Positions 14,403 to 20,889 of a DNA stretch of 45,875 bases are shown piece by piece. The number at the start of each line of letters is the position of its first letter. Within the stretch, counting starts at the first letter, position 1. The DNA lies in IMG/VR virus record IMGVR_UViG_3300033993_002357, positions 1 to 45,875 of that record, one strand, 5' to 3'. Both the position numbers and the translations under genes were made by a program. The stretch is from a virus. The notes beneath the pieces were generated by a model. It did not search any database and was not told the DNA's origin. It worked only from the letters and a program-made list of their open reading frames with translations.

Positions 14403-14882
14403 ATGAAAACGAAAACACCATACATATCATCATCAGTCGCCATCAAAGGGATTGCAGAATCGAAGTTAGCTCAAAGTGAGAAAGACGATTGTGTTGTTAG
14501 AGCCTTTGCTTCAGCGTTTGGAGTTACTTACGACTATGCTCACAAAAAAGTGGCAGAGGTTTTTGGTAGAAAAAATAGACAAGGGACTGCACTCTTTGGT
14601 TTAACTATGAATGCACTTGCGTCAAAACAGATAAAGTTCAATCGTAAAGGTGTTACACCAATTAGAGAAGATATTCAAATGGCATATTGGGTTGAGGTGA
14701 AAGGAAGAAATGTTTTGAGAAATATGACAACAGCTAAGTTCTTGGAAAAGTATTCAAAAGGAACTTACATTGTCACAATCAAGGGTCATGCTTTCACAAT
14801 CAAAGATGGAGTTGTAATCGGTAATACAACAGATGCACTACAAAGAAAAAAAGTTATCTATGGTGCTTGGAAAATTGGATAA
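14403..14882 (+). CDS. cysteine-peptidase-like (C39/papain-fold) phage protein
   Basis: A 159-residue protein. DDCVVRAFASAFGVTYDYAH (Cys30 at the head of a helix) and GTYIVTIKGHAFTIKDGVVIGNT (His129, then Asp135 or Asn141) give the Cys...His...Asp/Asn order of papain-fold peptidases. Small phage proteins with this layout are known but their substrates are not. It could cleave or modify a host protein early in infection; the strong host-type promoter fits early expression. Activity is inferred from motif order only. Confidence 0.6.
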   Translation: MKTKTPYISSSVAIKGIAESKLAQSEKDDCVVRAFASAFGVTYDYAHKKVAEVFGRKNRQGTALFGLTMNALASKQIKFNRKGVTPIREDIQMAYWVEVKGRNVLRNMTTAKFLEKYSKGTYIVTIKGHAFTIKDGVVIGNTTDALQRKKVIYGAWKIG

Positions 14883-14897
14883 GATGTGTTACCTTTG
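14867..14897 (+). promoter_or_regulatory. Bacteroidetes-type promoter for tRNA-Asp/Glu/Met
   Basis: TTGG (14867-14870), 19 nt, TACCTTTG (14890-14897). It overlaps the stop of the preceding gene and precedes three tRNAs. Confidence 0.6.
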
Positions 14898-14934
14898 TAA
14901 AGTTCATTGAAATAGAGATGTAGAAAGTATAAAA

Positions 14935-15008
14935 GAGCTATTGGTGTAGGGGTTTAACATTTCAGCTTGTCACGCTGAAGATCAGGGGTTCGAATCCCCT
15001 ATAGCTCG
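14935..15008 (+). tRNA. tRNA-Asp(GTC)
   Basis: Acceptor GAGCTAT pairs with ATAGCTC. Arm TCAGC-TTGTCAC-GCTGA carries GTC at 14969-14971. Confidence 0.92.
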
Positions 15009-15019
15009 CAAATAAATAT

Positions 15020-15092
15020 GGCCCGTTAGTGAAGCGGTTTAACACGCAAGATTTTCATTCTTGAGGCAGGGTTTCGATTACCCTACGGGCTA
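15020..15092 (+). tRNA. tRNA-Glu(TTC)
   Basis: Acceptor GGCCCGT pairs with ACGGGCT. Arm CAAGA-TTTTCAT-TCTTG carries TTC at 15054-15056. Confidence 0.9.
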
Positions 15093-15102
15093 CAAAATAC
15101 AT

Positions 15103-15183
15103 TGCAGGATGTGAGAAGTTGGTATCTCAGTGGGCTCATAACCCACCGCGTAAGCCTCAAGGGTTCGAATCCCTTTCCTGCAT
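15103..15183 (+). tRNA. tRNA-Met(CAT), initiator-like stem
   Basis: Acceptor TGCAGGA pairs with TCCTGCA. The anticodon arm GTGGG-CTCATAA-CCCAC carries CAT at 15137-15139. The three G-C pairs next to the loop are the hallmark of initiator tRNA, and the 1-72 pair is weak (T-A). The variable region (CGCGTAAGCCTC) is unusually long for a Met tRNA. Elongator or tRNA-Ile2 identity is not excluded. Confidence 0.82.
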
Positions 15184-15201
15184 CAAATTAAAAATTGTTT
15201 T

Positions 15202-15798
15202 ATGAGAAAAATTGTTTTACTATTATTATCTGTTGTTTTATTAACTTCCTTTTCAACCCCACCTTTGAGGGTATTATTCATCGGTGATAGTTTGACTTGT
15301 TATACTGGTGGTTGGCAGGATATGGTGGCTAAGAAATTCGGTTATCAGAGTTTAAATAAATCAAGTGGTGGAAAGAGAACGGATTGGATGAGATTAACAC
15401 TCAACGACCATTTGAGGAGGGATTCAATGTTTACCAGTGTGTTTATTTATGGTGGTTGTAATGATGCTTTTTCTTATGTGAACTTACAGGGTGCCGTTAA
15501 TAATATACAGATGATGGTTGATTCTTGTAATAGGAGGGGGATTAAACCGATTGTTATTGTTGGATATGACCCCATCAAAGTTATGGTTAGAACAGTTTAT
15601 GGTACGGAGACGACAAATAGGTGTAGAGCAAGGTATGTTGAGTTTCAAAAACTGATGGTTGACCCTGAGAAAGGATTAAAAAATTGTGTTATAATTCCAA
15701 AGGACACAACTGTTACATTCAAGGATGCTGGTGATGGTGTTCATGTGAGTTTATCAGGACAAAGAAAGTTTGCGGATTGGGTAATTAAACATTTATGA
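15202..15798 (+). CDS. SGNH/GDSL-family hydrolase, secreted
   Basis: A 198-residue protein with a signal peptide (residues 1-18). The GDSL blocks are complete: FIGDSLT with Ser30, GGCND with Asn87, and DGVHVSLSG with Asp178 and His181. Members hydrolyse esters of lipids or acetylated polysaccharides. In a phage it may deacetylate or de-esterify the cell envelope from the periplasm, for lysis or superinfection control. It overlaps the next gene by 4 bases. Confidence 0.8.
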   Translation: MRKIVLLLLSVVLLTSFSTPPLRVLFIGDSLTCYTGGWQDMVAKKFGYQSLNKSSGGKRTDWMRLTLNDHLRRDSMFTSVFIYGGCNDAFSYVNLQGAVNNIQMMVDSCNRRGIKPIVIVGYDPIKVMVRTVYGTETTNRCRARYVEFQKLMVDPEKGLKNCVIIPKDTTVTFKDAGDGVHVSLSGQRKFADWVIKHL

Positions 15799-16043
15799 AA
15801 AAATATATTATAATTGGTATTGCATCTTTTGTCATTGAATTGGCCGCAACTATGTATATTGCAACTGTTGCTGATAGAGATTTTATGATGATTTTTTGGG
15901 CTTGTATCGGGCCATTTTTGGGATTACCATTTGTTGGTTATATGGTTGAATCAAAGAATTGGAATGAAAGAATCAAGATGGCCTTGGCATCCAGTATTGG
16001 TTATACTTTGGGTTCATTATTAATTTATTTGTTAAAAGTTTAA
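15795..16043 (+). CDS. small membrane protein
   Basis: An 82-residue protein with three hydrophobic segments (residues 2-21, 30-49, 64-80). Translation is coupled to the SGNH hydrolase gene by an ATGA overlap, so the two may act together at the membrane. Family unknown. Confidence 0.6.
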   Translation: MKKYIIIGIASFVIELAATMYIATVADRDFMMIFWACIGPFLGLPFVGYMVESKNWNERIKMALASSIGYTLGSLLIYLLKV

Positions 16044-16045
16044 AG

Positions 16046-16318
16046 ATGAAATATTTAATTCCTTGTTTGTTTTTATTTTTTGTTTCATTTGTTTTATTAG
16101 CTTCAATTCTAAATAGAACAAACTATAATGAAATTGAAGATGGGGATATTGTTAAAAAATGTGTAATAGATACATTTTATGTTACAGAATCACCATCCAC
16201 CATTGAATATGGGAAAAGATATCATTATTCAACTGATTGTGACGAGTTTGTTATAACCAAGAGAAATGATGTTTATAAGATTGGTGATACAATAACTTAT
16301 GTTTATAAAAGAAGATAA
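16046..16318 (+). CDS. membrane-anchored small protein
   Basis: A 90-residue protein with one N-terminal hydrophobic segment (residues 4-22) and a beta-rich extracytoplasmic part (VIDTFYVTESPSTIEYGKRY). It starts 2 nt after the preceding stop and likely belongs to the same envelope-directed cluster. Confidence 0.55.
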   Translation: MKYLIPCLFLFFVSFVLLASILNRTNYNEIEDGDIVKKCVIDTFYVTESPSTIEYGKRYHYSTDCDEFVITKRNDVYKIGDTITYVYKRR

Positions 16319-16325
16319 TATAAAT

Positions 16326-16397
16326 GCCGGTAAAGCATAAGTGGTGATGTGCTTGACTTGTAATCAAGATAATGGGGTTCGATTCCTCATACCGGCT
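16326..16397 (+). tRNA. tRNA-Thr(TGT)
   Basis: Acceptor GCCGGTA pairs with TACCGGC. Arm CTTGA-CTTGTAA-TCAAG carries TGT at 16359-16361. CCA is encoded (16398-16400). Confidence 0.92.
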
Positions 16398-16417
16398 CCA
16401 CTTTTTATTCAAATACT

Positions 16418-16648
16418 ATGGAATCACTTATGGAACAAATAAGATTGTCTCAGTTTAAGAACCTCAAAAATGGGGATAAAATCCATATCAAATCTCGTAA
16501 TGGTATTTATACCTTTCTCAAAAAGGATAAATGGACAGGAGAAATCTATATAACTTGTAATAGGTGGAAATATGAAGAAAATCCTATAAGAGTTACAAGT
16601 TACAATGACTTCAAGTGTTTTGCTGGTGGTATTTGGAATCTCAGGTAA
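16418..16648 (+). CDS. small protein, unknown function
   Basis: A 76-residue protein (NLKNGDKIHIKSRNGIYTFLKKDKWTGEIYIT) with SH3-like beta pattern, lying between tRNA-Thr and tRNA-Gly. Confidence 0.5.
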   Translation: MESLMEQIRLSQFKNLKNGDKIHIKSRNGIYTFLKKDKWTGEIYITCNRWKYEENPIRVTSYNDFKCFAGGIWNLR

Positions 16649-16652
16649 ATTA

Positions 16653-16723
16653 GCGGGCATAGCATAAAAGTAATGTTCTAGTCTTCCAAACTAGATAAGT
16701 TGGGGCAGTACCAACTATCCGCT
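16653..16723 (+). tRNA. tRNA-Gly(TCC), atypical elbow
   Basis: Acceptor GCGGGCA pairs with TATCCGC (one C-A mismatch). Arm CTAGT-CTTCCAA-ACTAG carries TCC at 16685-16687. The T-stem GTTGG/CCAAC is kept, but the T loop is GGCAGTA rather than TTCRANY, and the D loop (AAAAGTA) lacks GG. The same double loss occurs in tRNA-Phe at 8431. Confidence 0.8.
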
Positions 16724-16755
16724 CAAATATTTTTCTCAAAATTATTCATCAAAGG

Positions 16756-16786
16756 TTGTGTAATTAAAAATCTATTTCTATATTTG
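16756..16786 (+). promoter_or_regulatory. Bacteroidetes-type promoter
   Basis: TTG (16756-16758), 20 nt, TATATTTG (16779-16786), about 22 nt before the gene at 16809. Confidence 0.55.
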
Positions 16787-16808
16787 TGAACACTTAAACA
16801 ATAACACA

Positions 16809-17039
16809 ATGGCTAAAGAGAAAAAAACAATCCAAGTTGAGATGATTAAAAACTTCGCTAACGAACAATTAGCCCATCCAAACATTATGATGGAAGAAAA
16901 ACTTGGAATCATCACAATGATTGAAAAGATTCTATTAGAAGCCAACGCTTACAAAGGATTTATGTTTCTTCATTTAGATGAAAATAACAACGCACCAAGT
17001 TTAGGAACTGATGAATATCTTACAAGAAAATATTTCTAA
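16809..17039 (+). CDS. small helical protein, unknown function
   Basis: A 76-residue protein (KKTIQVEMIKNFANEQLAH...LGIITMIEKILLEANAYKG). It has its own host-type promoter. No family recognised. Confidence 0.6.
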   Translation: MAKEKKTIQVEMIKNFANEQLAHPNIMMEEKLGIITMIEKILLEANAYKGFMFLHLDENNNAPSLGTDEYLTRKYF

Positions 17040-17041
17040 TG

Positions 17042-17139
17042 GTTGTGACACCTAATAATTCACAAGTAGTGGCTGACACTTAGATTGTTGCCTGACGTTA
17101 AGGTTTTGAATAGGAAAACCGAAAAGTTTAAACAAACAA
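17042..17139 (+). ncRNA. structured spacer, possible RNA
   Basis: TTGTGA...TCACAA and GGTTTT-GAATAGG-AAAACC hairpins are visible between the small gene and the Tyr-like tRNA. No ORF fits. It may be a leader or a degraded tRNA. Confidence 0.25.
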
Positions 17140-17220
17140 AGTCAGGTGGCAGAATTGGAGCTGCCAAGATGAGGTACACATCTGCGTTTATCGTCACAAG
17201 TTCGAATCCTGTCCTGACTA
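17140..17220 (+). tRNA. tRNA-Tyr(GTA)-like, probably degenerate
   Basis: Acceptor AGTCAGG pairs with CCTGACT, D stem GCAG/CTGC, anticodon arm AGATG-AGGTACA-CATCT with GTA at 17174-17176, and a class II variable arm typical of tRNA-Tyr. Position 33 is G instead of the near-universal T, position 37 is C, and the T stem has an A-C mismatch (ACAAG/CCTGT). Confidence 0.6.
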
Positions 17221-17252
17221 CTAACTTATTTAAAAAAATAAAAATTATAAAT

Positions 17253-17633
17253 ATGGAAAATATAATTTTAGAAGTAGGTAAAACTTACAAGAGTAGAGAT
17301 GGTAGATTAGTAAAAATTATCAAGGGTAATCCACCAATAGAAGGGAAAAGAGATGGATGGGATGGAATTTATTTTGGTAAAAGCATTGACAATAAAAAAC
17401 CAAAAATAGACCATGAAAGATATGTTTTTGATGGAAAGTGGTGGTCTTATATTTCTGACTTTTCAATGTTTGGTTATCAAGAATTATCTGACCCAGAAAT
17501 GGATTTGGTGGAAGTCGTAAAAACAAAAGAAAAAAAAATAAAAGAAAAAAAAGGAAAAGAAAAAAATAAAAAAAAAAGAAAAAAAAAATTGACAAAAATT
17601 AATATAAATAAAAGTTTACAACAATGGCACTAA
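17253..17633 (+). CDS. small protein with lysine-rich tail
   Basis: The start is ATG 17253, after the tRNA; the longer frame runs back through the tRNA gene. The 126-residue product has a folded part (residues 1-88, LEVGKTYKSRDGRLVKII...) and a 38-residue tail that is mostly Lys/Glu, encoded by a long A-rich tract (17520-17590). The tract could allow polymerase slippage or frameshifting. Its end overlaps the next start. Confidence 0.5.
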   Translation: MENIILEVGKTYKSRDGRLVKIIKGNPPIEGKRDGWDGIYFGKSIDNKKPKIDHERYVFDGKWWSYISDFSMFGYQELSDPEMDLVEVVKTKEKKIKEKKGKEKNKKKRKKKLTKININKSLQQWH

Positions 17634-17884
17634 TATATCTTATAGTAGATAGGGAAGATAAAATCCCAGTACTAACTGCAACGACAGTTGAAAAGGTCAA
17701 ACAACTCTTGGATGAGTATATGGGATTACCACCCTACTTTGAAGATAAGGATGTTGAATACTTGGGTTATTTTCCTTATGATAGTAGTTATCCCGACATT
17801 TATGAGGGAACTTACAAGTATAGATATGGTGATGAAATACAAGAGTTCGGTTTGTATTGTATGGAAATAGATGCACTGAATTAA
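17624..17884 (+). CDS. small protein, unknown function
   Basis: An 86-residue protein (LIYLIVDREDKIPVLTATTVEKVKQLLDEYMG) with alpha/beta pattern and aromatic-rich second half (YLGYFPYDSSYPDIYEGTYK). It starts 10 nt before the preceding stop. Confidence 0.55.
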   Translation: MALIYLIVDREDKIPVLTATTVEKVKQLLDEYMGLPPYFEDKDVEYLGYFPYDSSYPDIYEGTYKYRYGDEIQEFGLYCMEIDALN

Positions 17885-17889
17885 AATTT

Positions 17890-17996
17890 AGTCAGGTGGC
17901 GGAATGGTAGACGCTATATGTTTTGGAAGGAGATAGGAATAGAACCTACCCTAAACCAGATAAAAGATTTTACAGGTTCGAATCCTGTCCTGACTA
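17890..17996 (+). tRNA. oversized tRNA-like element
   Basis: 107 nt with the same acceptor stem as the element at 17140 (AGTCAGG/CCTGACT), a D arm GCG...CGC and a perfect T arm ACAGG-TTCGAAT-CCTGT. The central part is over 20 nt too long. TATATG can pair with CAGATA (one mismatch); removing about 29 nt between TTT and AAAC would give a loop with a TAA (Leu) anticodon. The true fold is unresolved. Confidence 0.5.
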
Positions 17997-17998
17997 CA

Positions 17999-18200
17999 AT
18001 GAGTAAGAGATACTCAGCAGTCTTTGGTTCAAGACTCATTTAACAATGAACTCGTTCAAATCGGACAACGGAATGCCGATTCTTAGGGTTAAAGGCGGCA
18101 GCACACCCCCTCCTTCGTATGTGTGACTTTTTTCAGTGGGGATGCCCAACAGGTTTTTTGAATAGCATAAAAACCGAAATAACTACTCACCAGTAATCTC
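17999..18200 (+). ncRNA. structured RNA region
   Basis: ATGAGT...ACTCAT (17999-18039) encloses GAGTA/TACTC and AGTCTT/AAGACT hairpins. Downstream, AATCGG (18059-18064) pairs with CCGATT (18076-18081), and CACAC (18102-18106) with GTGTG (18121-18125). There is no convincing ORF. It may contain one or more small RNAs. Confidence 0.4.
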
Positions 18201-18216
18201 AAGGTGGGGAAATTAT

Positions 18217-18290
18217 GCACCCATAGCTCAGCTGGATAGAGCAACTGCCTTCTAAGCAGTAGGTCTTTGGTTCGAATCCAAATGGGTGTA
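18217..18290 (+). tRNA. tRNA-Arg(TCT)
   Basis: Acceptor GCACCCA pairs with TGGGTGT. Arm ACTGC-CTTCTAA-GCAGT carries TCT at 18251-18253. Confidence 0.92.
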
Positions 18291-18304
18291 CTAAAACAAA
18301 AATT

Positions 18305-18709
18305 ATGAAAAAAACGATTTTATTTCTATTATTATTTTTACCATTTTTAACATTTGCACAACTGGGTTTATCTTCCCAACAAATTGAAAAAAATCTAGGT
18401 ACAAATCACAAAACAGAATTCATTGATGGGTTAAAGATTTTTACTTATTATTATGATATTGTGTATATGGACGAGAAACAATTGGAAAGTTATGGGTTCA
18501 TTTTTGTTGAAAGTAATGGGGTAGAATATTGTGCAAATTGGAGTGTTTACAGACCAATCAAGATGTTAAACAAATCTTATAAAGATTTGGAGCCATATGT
18601 GAAAGTTGGTGAAAATGTTTGGGTTGATTATGTTACTGGTTCAAGGATGGAATTGAAAATAAATAGGAGTGAGGGTTTTCATTCAATACATGTTAATTAT
18701 TTAAAATAG
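18305..18709 (+). CDS. secreted protein, unknown function
   Basis: A 134-residue protein with a signal peptide (MKKTILFLLLFLPFLTFAQ). The mature part is beta-rich (FTYYYDIVYMDEKQLE...). A periplasmic location is likely. No motif recognised. Confidence 0.6.
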   Translation: MKKTILFLLLFLPFLTFAQLGLSSQQIEKNLGTNHKTEFIDGLKIFTYYYDIVYMDEKQLESYGFIFVESNGVEYCANWSVYRPIKMLNKSYKDLEPYVKVGENVWVDYVTGSRMELKINRSEGFHSIHVNYLK

Positions 18710-18715
18710 AAAAAA

Positions 18716-18892
18716 ATGAAGTTCAAAGTAGGAGACAAGGTTTACAAACCAAAAGGGTATAAGTTCCCTGGTATCGTAGTAGCGGTATTTCAAACAACAT
18801 CAGGTGACACAAGAATTGTTGCTGAATTAATCGACAATGGAATGTTGCACATATTTAGTGAGAGTCAGTTGGAACTTGACATTAACAATTAA
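18716..18892 (+). CDS. 58-residue SH3-like protein
   Basis: ATG 18716 to TAA 18892. The product begins MKFKVGDKVYKPKGYKFPG and has the alternating beta pattern of small SH3/KOW-like domains, similar in style to the protein at 1123. It sits tightly between neighbours. Confidence 0.55.
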   Translation: MKFKVGDKVYKPKGYKFPGIVVAVFQTTSGDTRIVAELIDNGMLHIFSESQLELDINN

Positions 18893-18908
18893 AAAAATTA
18901 AAGTTGTG

Positions 18909-19151
18909 ATGAAAAACACCCCCATTCAAAATGTTATAGCAAAGTTAGAAAAACTTGTCAGAGAGTCCGAGGTTGGTACTGAGGAAAAACGGAAATTAAA
19001 CTTGGCGATATCTTATCTTTGGGATGAGTTAGATAATGAAAGAAAAACGATGGTTGAAATTTTCGACCTAAGTAAACGAGAACATCCAACTCAAGTAACA
19101 GGTAAAATGTGGGTAAATAAACATTTTATGGATTATCAAAAATTTTTATGA
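18909..19151 (+). CDS. small helical protein
   Basis: I place the start at ATG 18909 (80 residues, MKNTPIQNVIAKLEKLV...); an earlier ATG at 18837 lies inside the preceding gene. It is helical and charged, and its stop overlaps the start of the next small gene. Confidence 0.55.
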   Translation: MKNTPIQNVIAKLEKLVRESEVGTEEKRKLNLAISYLWDELDNERKTMVEIFDLSKREHPTQVTGKMWVNKHFMDYQKFL

Positions 19152-19279
19152 TGGAGAACAAGAATCAAGGAAAAAGTGAAGACCAAATTAAATTTTCTTC
19201 ACAAATGTTTGCAGGTACAATGTTAGCTTTAGTTGTGCTCGGTTTAGTATATTTAATTAAGTTGGGATTTGGTTTGTAA
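19148..19279 (+). CDS. 43-residue membrane protein
   Basis: ATG 19148 (or 19151) to TAA 19279. A polar N-terminus (ENKNQGKSEDQIK) is followed by one hydrophobic segment (MLALVVLGLVYLIKLGFGL). It overlaps the preceding gene (ATGA). Confidence 0.5.
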   Translation: MMENKNQGKSEDQIKFSSQMFAGTMLALVVLGLVYLIKLGFGL

Positions 19280-19283
19280 TGTT

Positions 19284-19367
19284 GGTTGGATGGTGTAATG
19301 GTAGCCACGCAAGACTTAAAATTTTGTGTTCAGTATGAACGTGCGGGTTCGAGTCCCGCTCCGACTA
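19284..19367 (+). tRNA. tRNA-Leu(TAA)
   Basis: Acceptor GGTTGGA pairs with TCCGACT (wobbles). Arm CAAGA-CTTAAAA-TTTTG carries TAA at 19317-19319. The variable arm GTTC-AGTAT-GAAC confirms class II. Confidence 0.9.
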
Positions 19368-19373
19368 CAAAAT

Positions 19374-19450
19374 ACCCCCTTGGCGGAATAGGTAGACGCA
19401 CATCATTTAGGATGATGTTTTGATTGAGAGTTCGATTCTCTCAGGGGGTA
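19374..19450 (+). tRNA. tRNA-Leu(TAG)
   Basis: Acceptor ACCCCCT pairs with AGGGGGT. Arm CATCA-TTTAGGA-TGATG carries TAG at 19408-19410. It is the last tRNA of the region. Confidence 0.9.
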
Positions 19451-19463
19451 CAAAAATTATTTT

Positions 19464-19532
19464 ATGCTTTATGTAATCTTGATTGTATTGTTAATATTTT
19501 ATATGTTGGGGTTTTTAGATACTGACATTTAG
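19464..19532 (+). CDS. 22-residue hydrophobic peptide
   Basis: ATG 19464 to TAG 19532 encodes a single hydrophobic stretch (LYVILIVLLIFYMLGFL). It may be a micro-membrane protein or a chance ORF. Confidence 0.25.
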   Translation: MLYVILIVLLIFYMLGFLDTDI

Positions 19533-19539
19533 GATATTT

Positions 19540-19725
19540 ATGATAATGAAAAAGATATTAATATTATTTTTATTTTTTACACTTTCATCTTGTGTTGTAT
19601 TTCAAAGACCCTCTTGTCATTCTTATCCACAAACGAGCTTAAGACACAAAATGAAAAGTCCAAATCTCAAAAAGAGGGGAGGTACACATAGAATGTTACC
19701 AATCCATATGAGAAACAGAGATTGA
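19540..19725 (+). CDS. small lipoprotein
   Basis: 61 residues (start 19540 or 19546). The signal peptide ends in a lipobox (FTLSSC, Cys near residue 18), and the mature part is basic with Cys, Pro and His. Probably anchored to a periplasm-facing membrane. Confidence 0.5.
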   Translation: MIMKKILILFLFFTLSSCVVFQRPSCHSYPQTSLRHKMKSPNLKKRGGTHRMLPIHMRNRD

Positions 19726-19751
19726 TTTATTTACCACAATAATTTTTTCAA

Positions 19752-19967
19752 ATGAATATCCGTGTTTTACTTGTTTTACACCTAATGTTTTATATGTTGG
19801 GTGCTTATCATTTTGGTACTTTTAATATTTTCGAGTTTGAGGAGGTTAAAAGTATAATTATGAATTACTCATATGCTGACACTTCATTTTGTTTCTTGTT
19901 GACCTGTGAGGTTATAATTCTTATATTTACATATCTAATATCAAAACACTTCTTCAATGAAAAATGA
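19752..19967 (+). CDS. small membrane protein
   Basis: A 71-residue protein with two hydrophobic segments (residues 4-23 and 45-63). It ends 11 nt after the next start codon. Confidence 0.55.
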   Translation: MNIRVLLVLHLMFYMLGAYHFGTFNIFEFEEVKSIIMNYSYADTSFCFLLTCEVIILIFTYLISKHFFNEK

Positions 19968-20271
19968 CAAACTTGTAGTTAAAAAGAAACCAAATATAAC
20001 CACAATATATCCCCACGGAATATCTGAGCCATATGTAGTTTATATATTTCGTTCAGGATGGGAACAAAGATACCATATCATAAGTGAATGGGGTGAAACT
20101 GATGAAACAACTCACAAACTTATGAAAGTTATTGAACTACTCGATTTCTATGGTATTGATGCAATTGACTTACCTTCTAAAGATTTACATTGTGTGAATA
20201 GGGAAGAAATCTTGAGTCATCCAAATGATGCAGATTTGGGAGAGTTTGTTCGAAAAAAGTTGTACGAATAA
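19957..20271 (+). CDS. phage protein, unknown function
   Basis: A 104-residue soluble protein (PHGISEPYVVYIFRSGWEQRYHIISEW...). No motif recognised. It overlaps the preceding gene by 11 nt. Confidence 0.55.
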   Translation: MKNDKLVVKKKPNITTIYPHGISEPYVVYIFRSGWEQRYHIISEWGETDETTHKLMKVIELLDFYGIDAIDLPSKDLHCVNREEILSHPNDADLGEFVRKKLYE

Positions 20272-20290
20272 AAAATTGTTTTTATATTTG
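20260..20290 (+). promoter_or_regulatory. Bacteroidetes-type promoter
   Basis: TTG (20260-20262), 20 nt, TATATTTG (20283-20290), before the gene at 20311 and the cREC gene. Confidence 0.55.
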
Positions 20291-20310
20291 TTGGACAAAC
20301 AAAGAACACT

Positions 20311-20475
20311 ATGAAAACGAAGAATAAAATCAATATAACCCTGAATGCCATTGGTAATGGTGCTCGATTGGTATATTTAGAGAAGAACCCCCACGGTTTT
20401 TCAGCTGTGACTAAAGTTCATAAGAGTTCAAAACAATATTCTCGTAAAAACAAAAAACTGGTCTATGAAATATAA
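20311..20475 (+). CDS. 54-residue basic protein
   Basis: ATG 20311 to TAA 20475, beginning MKTKNKINITLNAIGNG and ending in a Lys-rich stretch. It follows a host-type promoter and overlaps the start of the next gene by 11 nt. A small nucleic-acid-binding role is possible. Confidence 0.5.
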   Translation: MKTKNKINITLNAIGNGARLVYLEKNPHGFSAVTKVHKSSKQYSRKNKKLVYEI

Positions 20476-20887
20476 AATCTATTTGGATGATGAGAGAACC
20501 CCTAATGACAAGGATTGGATTGTTGTTAGAAACTATGGGGCTTTCATCAAAAAAATCAACGAACTTGGTTTGGACAATGTTGATGTTATTTCATTTGACC
20601 ACGATTTGGGTGATACTGCGGTTGAGGAATATTTTAGAAATGTAATTAAAAAAGGAATATTGGATTATGATAACATCGAAGAAAAAACTGGATATGATGC
20701 AGCAAAATGGTTGGTTGGTCACTATATGGACAACTTTACAAGTCCTTTCCCTCAAATATATGTTCACTCCGCCAATCCTGTTGGAGCTGCTAATATTGTT
20801 AATTATATTAATGGTTTCTTAAAACATTTGGATAAGGAACAAACCGCAAAATTGAAAGTTCATCCGTTCACCATTCAAGAAAAATAA
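20465..20887 (+). CDS. cyclic-phosphate processing receiver (cREC) domain protein
   Basis: A 140-residue receiver-fold protein: LDDERTP at the N-terminus, W-VVRN, ISFDHDLGD around residues 42-50, TGYDAAKWL, and a conserved end IYVHSANPVGAANI. These are the marks of the cREC family, which was proposed from genome context to act on cyclic phosphates in RNA repair or nucleotide signalling. In this phage it could help tRNA or RNA end repair. The role is inference; family membership is well supported by motifs. Confidence 0.7.
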   Translation: MKYKIYLDDERTPNDKDWIVVRNYGAFIKKINELGLDNVDVISFDHDLGDTAVEEYFRNVIKKGILDYDNIEEKTGYDAAKWLVGHYMDNFTSPFPQIYVHSANPVGAANIVNYINGFLKHLDKEQTAKLKVHPFTIQEK

Positions 20888-20889
20888 TA

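Noticed and set aside
17085-17252. 5' extension of the gene at 17253
   Set aside because: It crosses the Tyr-like tRNA and its leader.
17915-17955. Group I intron in the oversized tRNA-like element
   Set aside because: The extra sequence is about 29 nt, far below the minimum for a group I intron core, and no core motifs are present.
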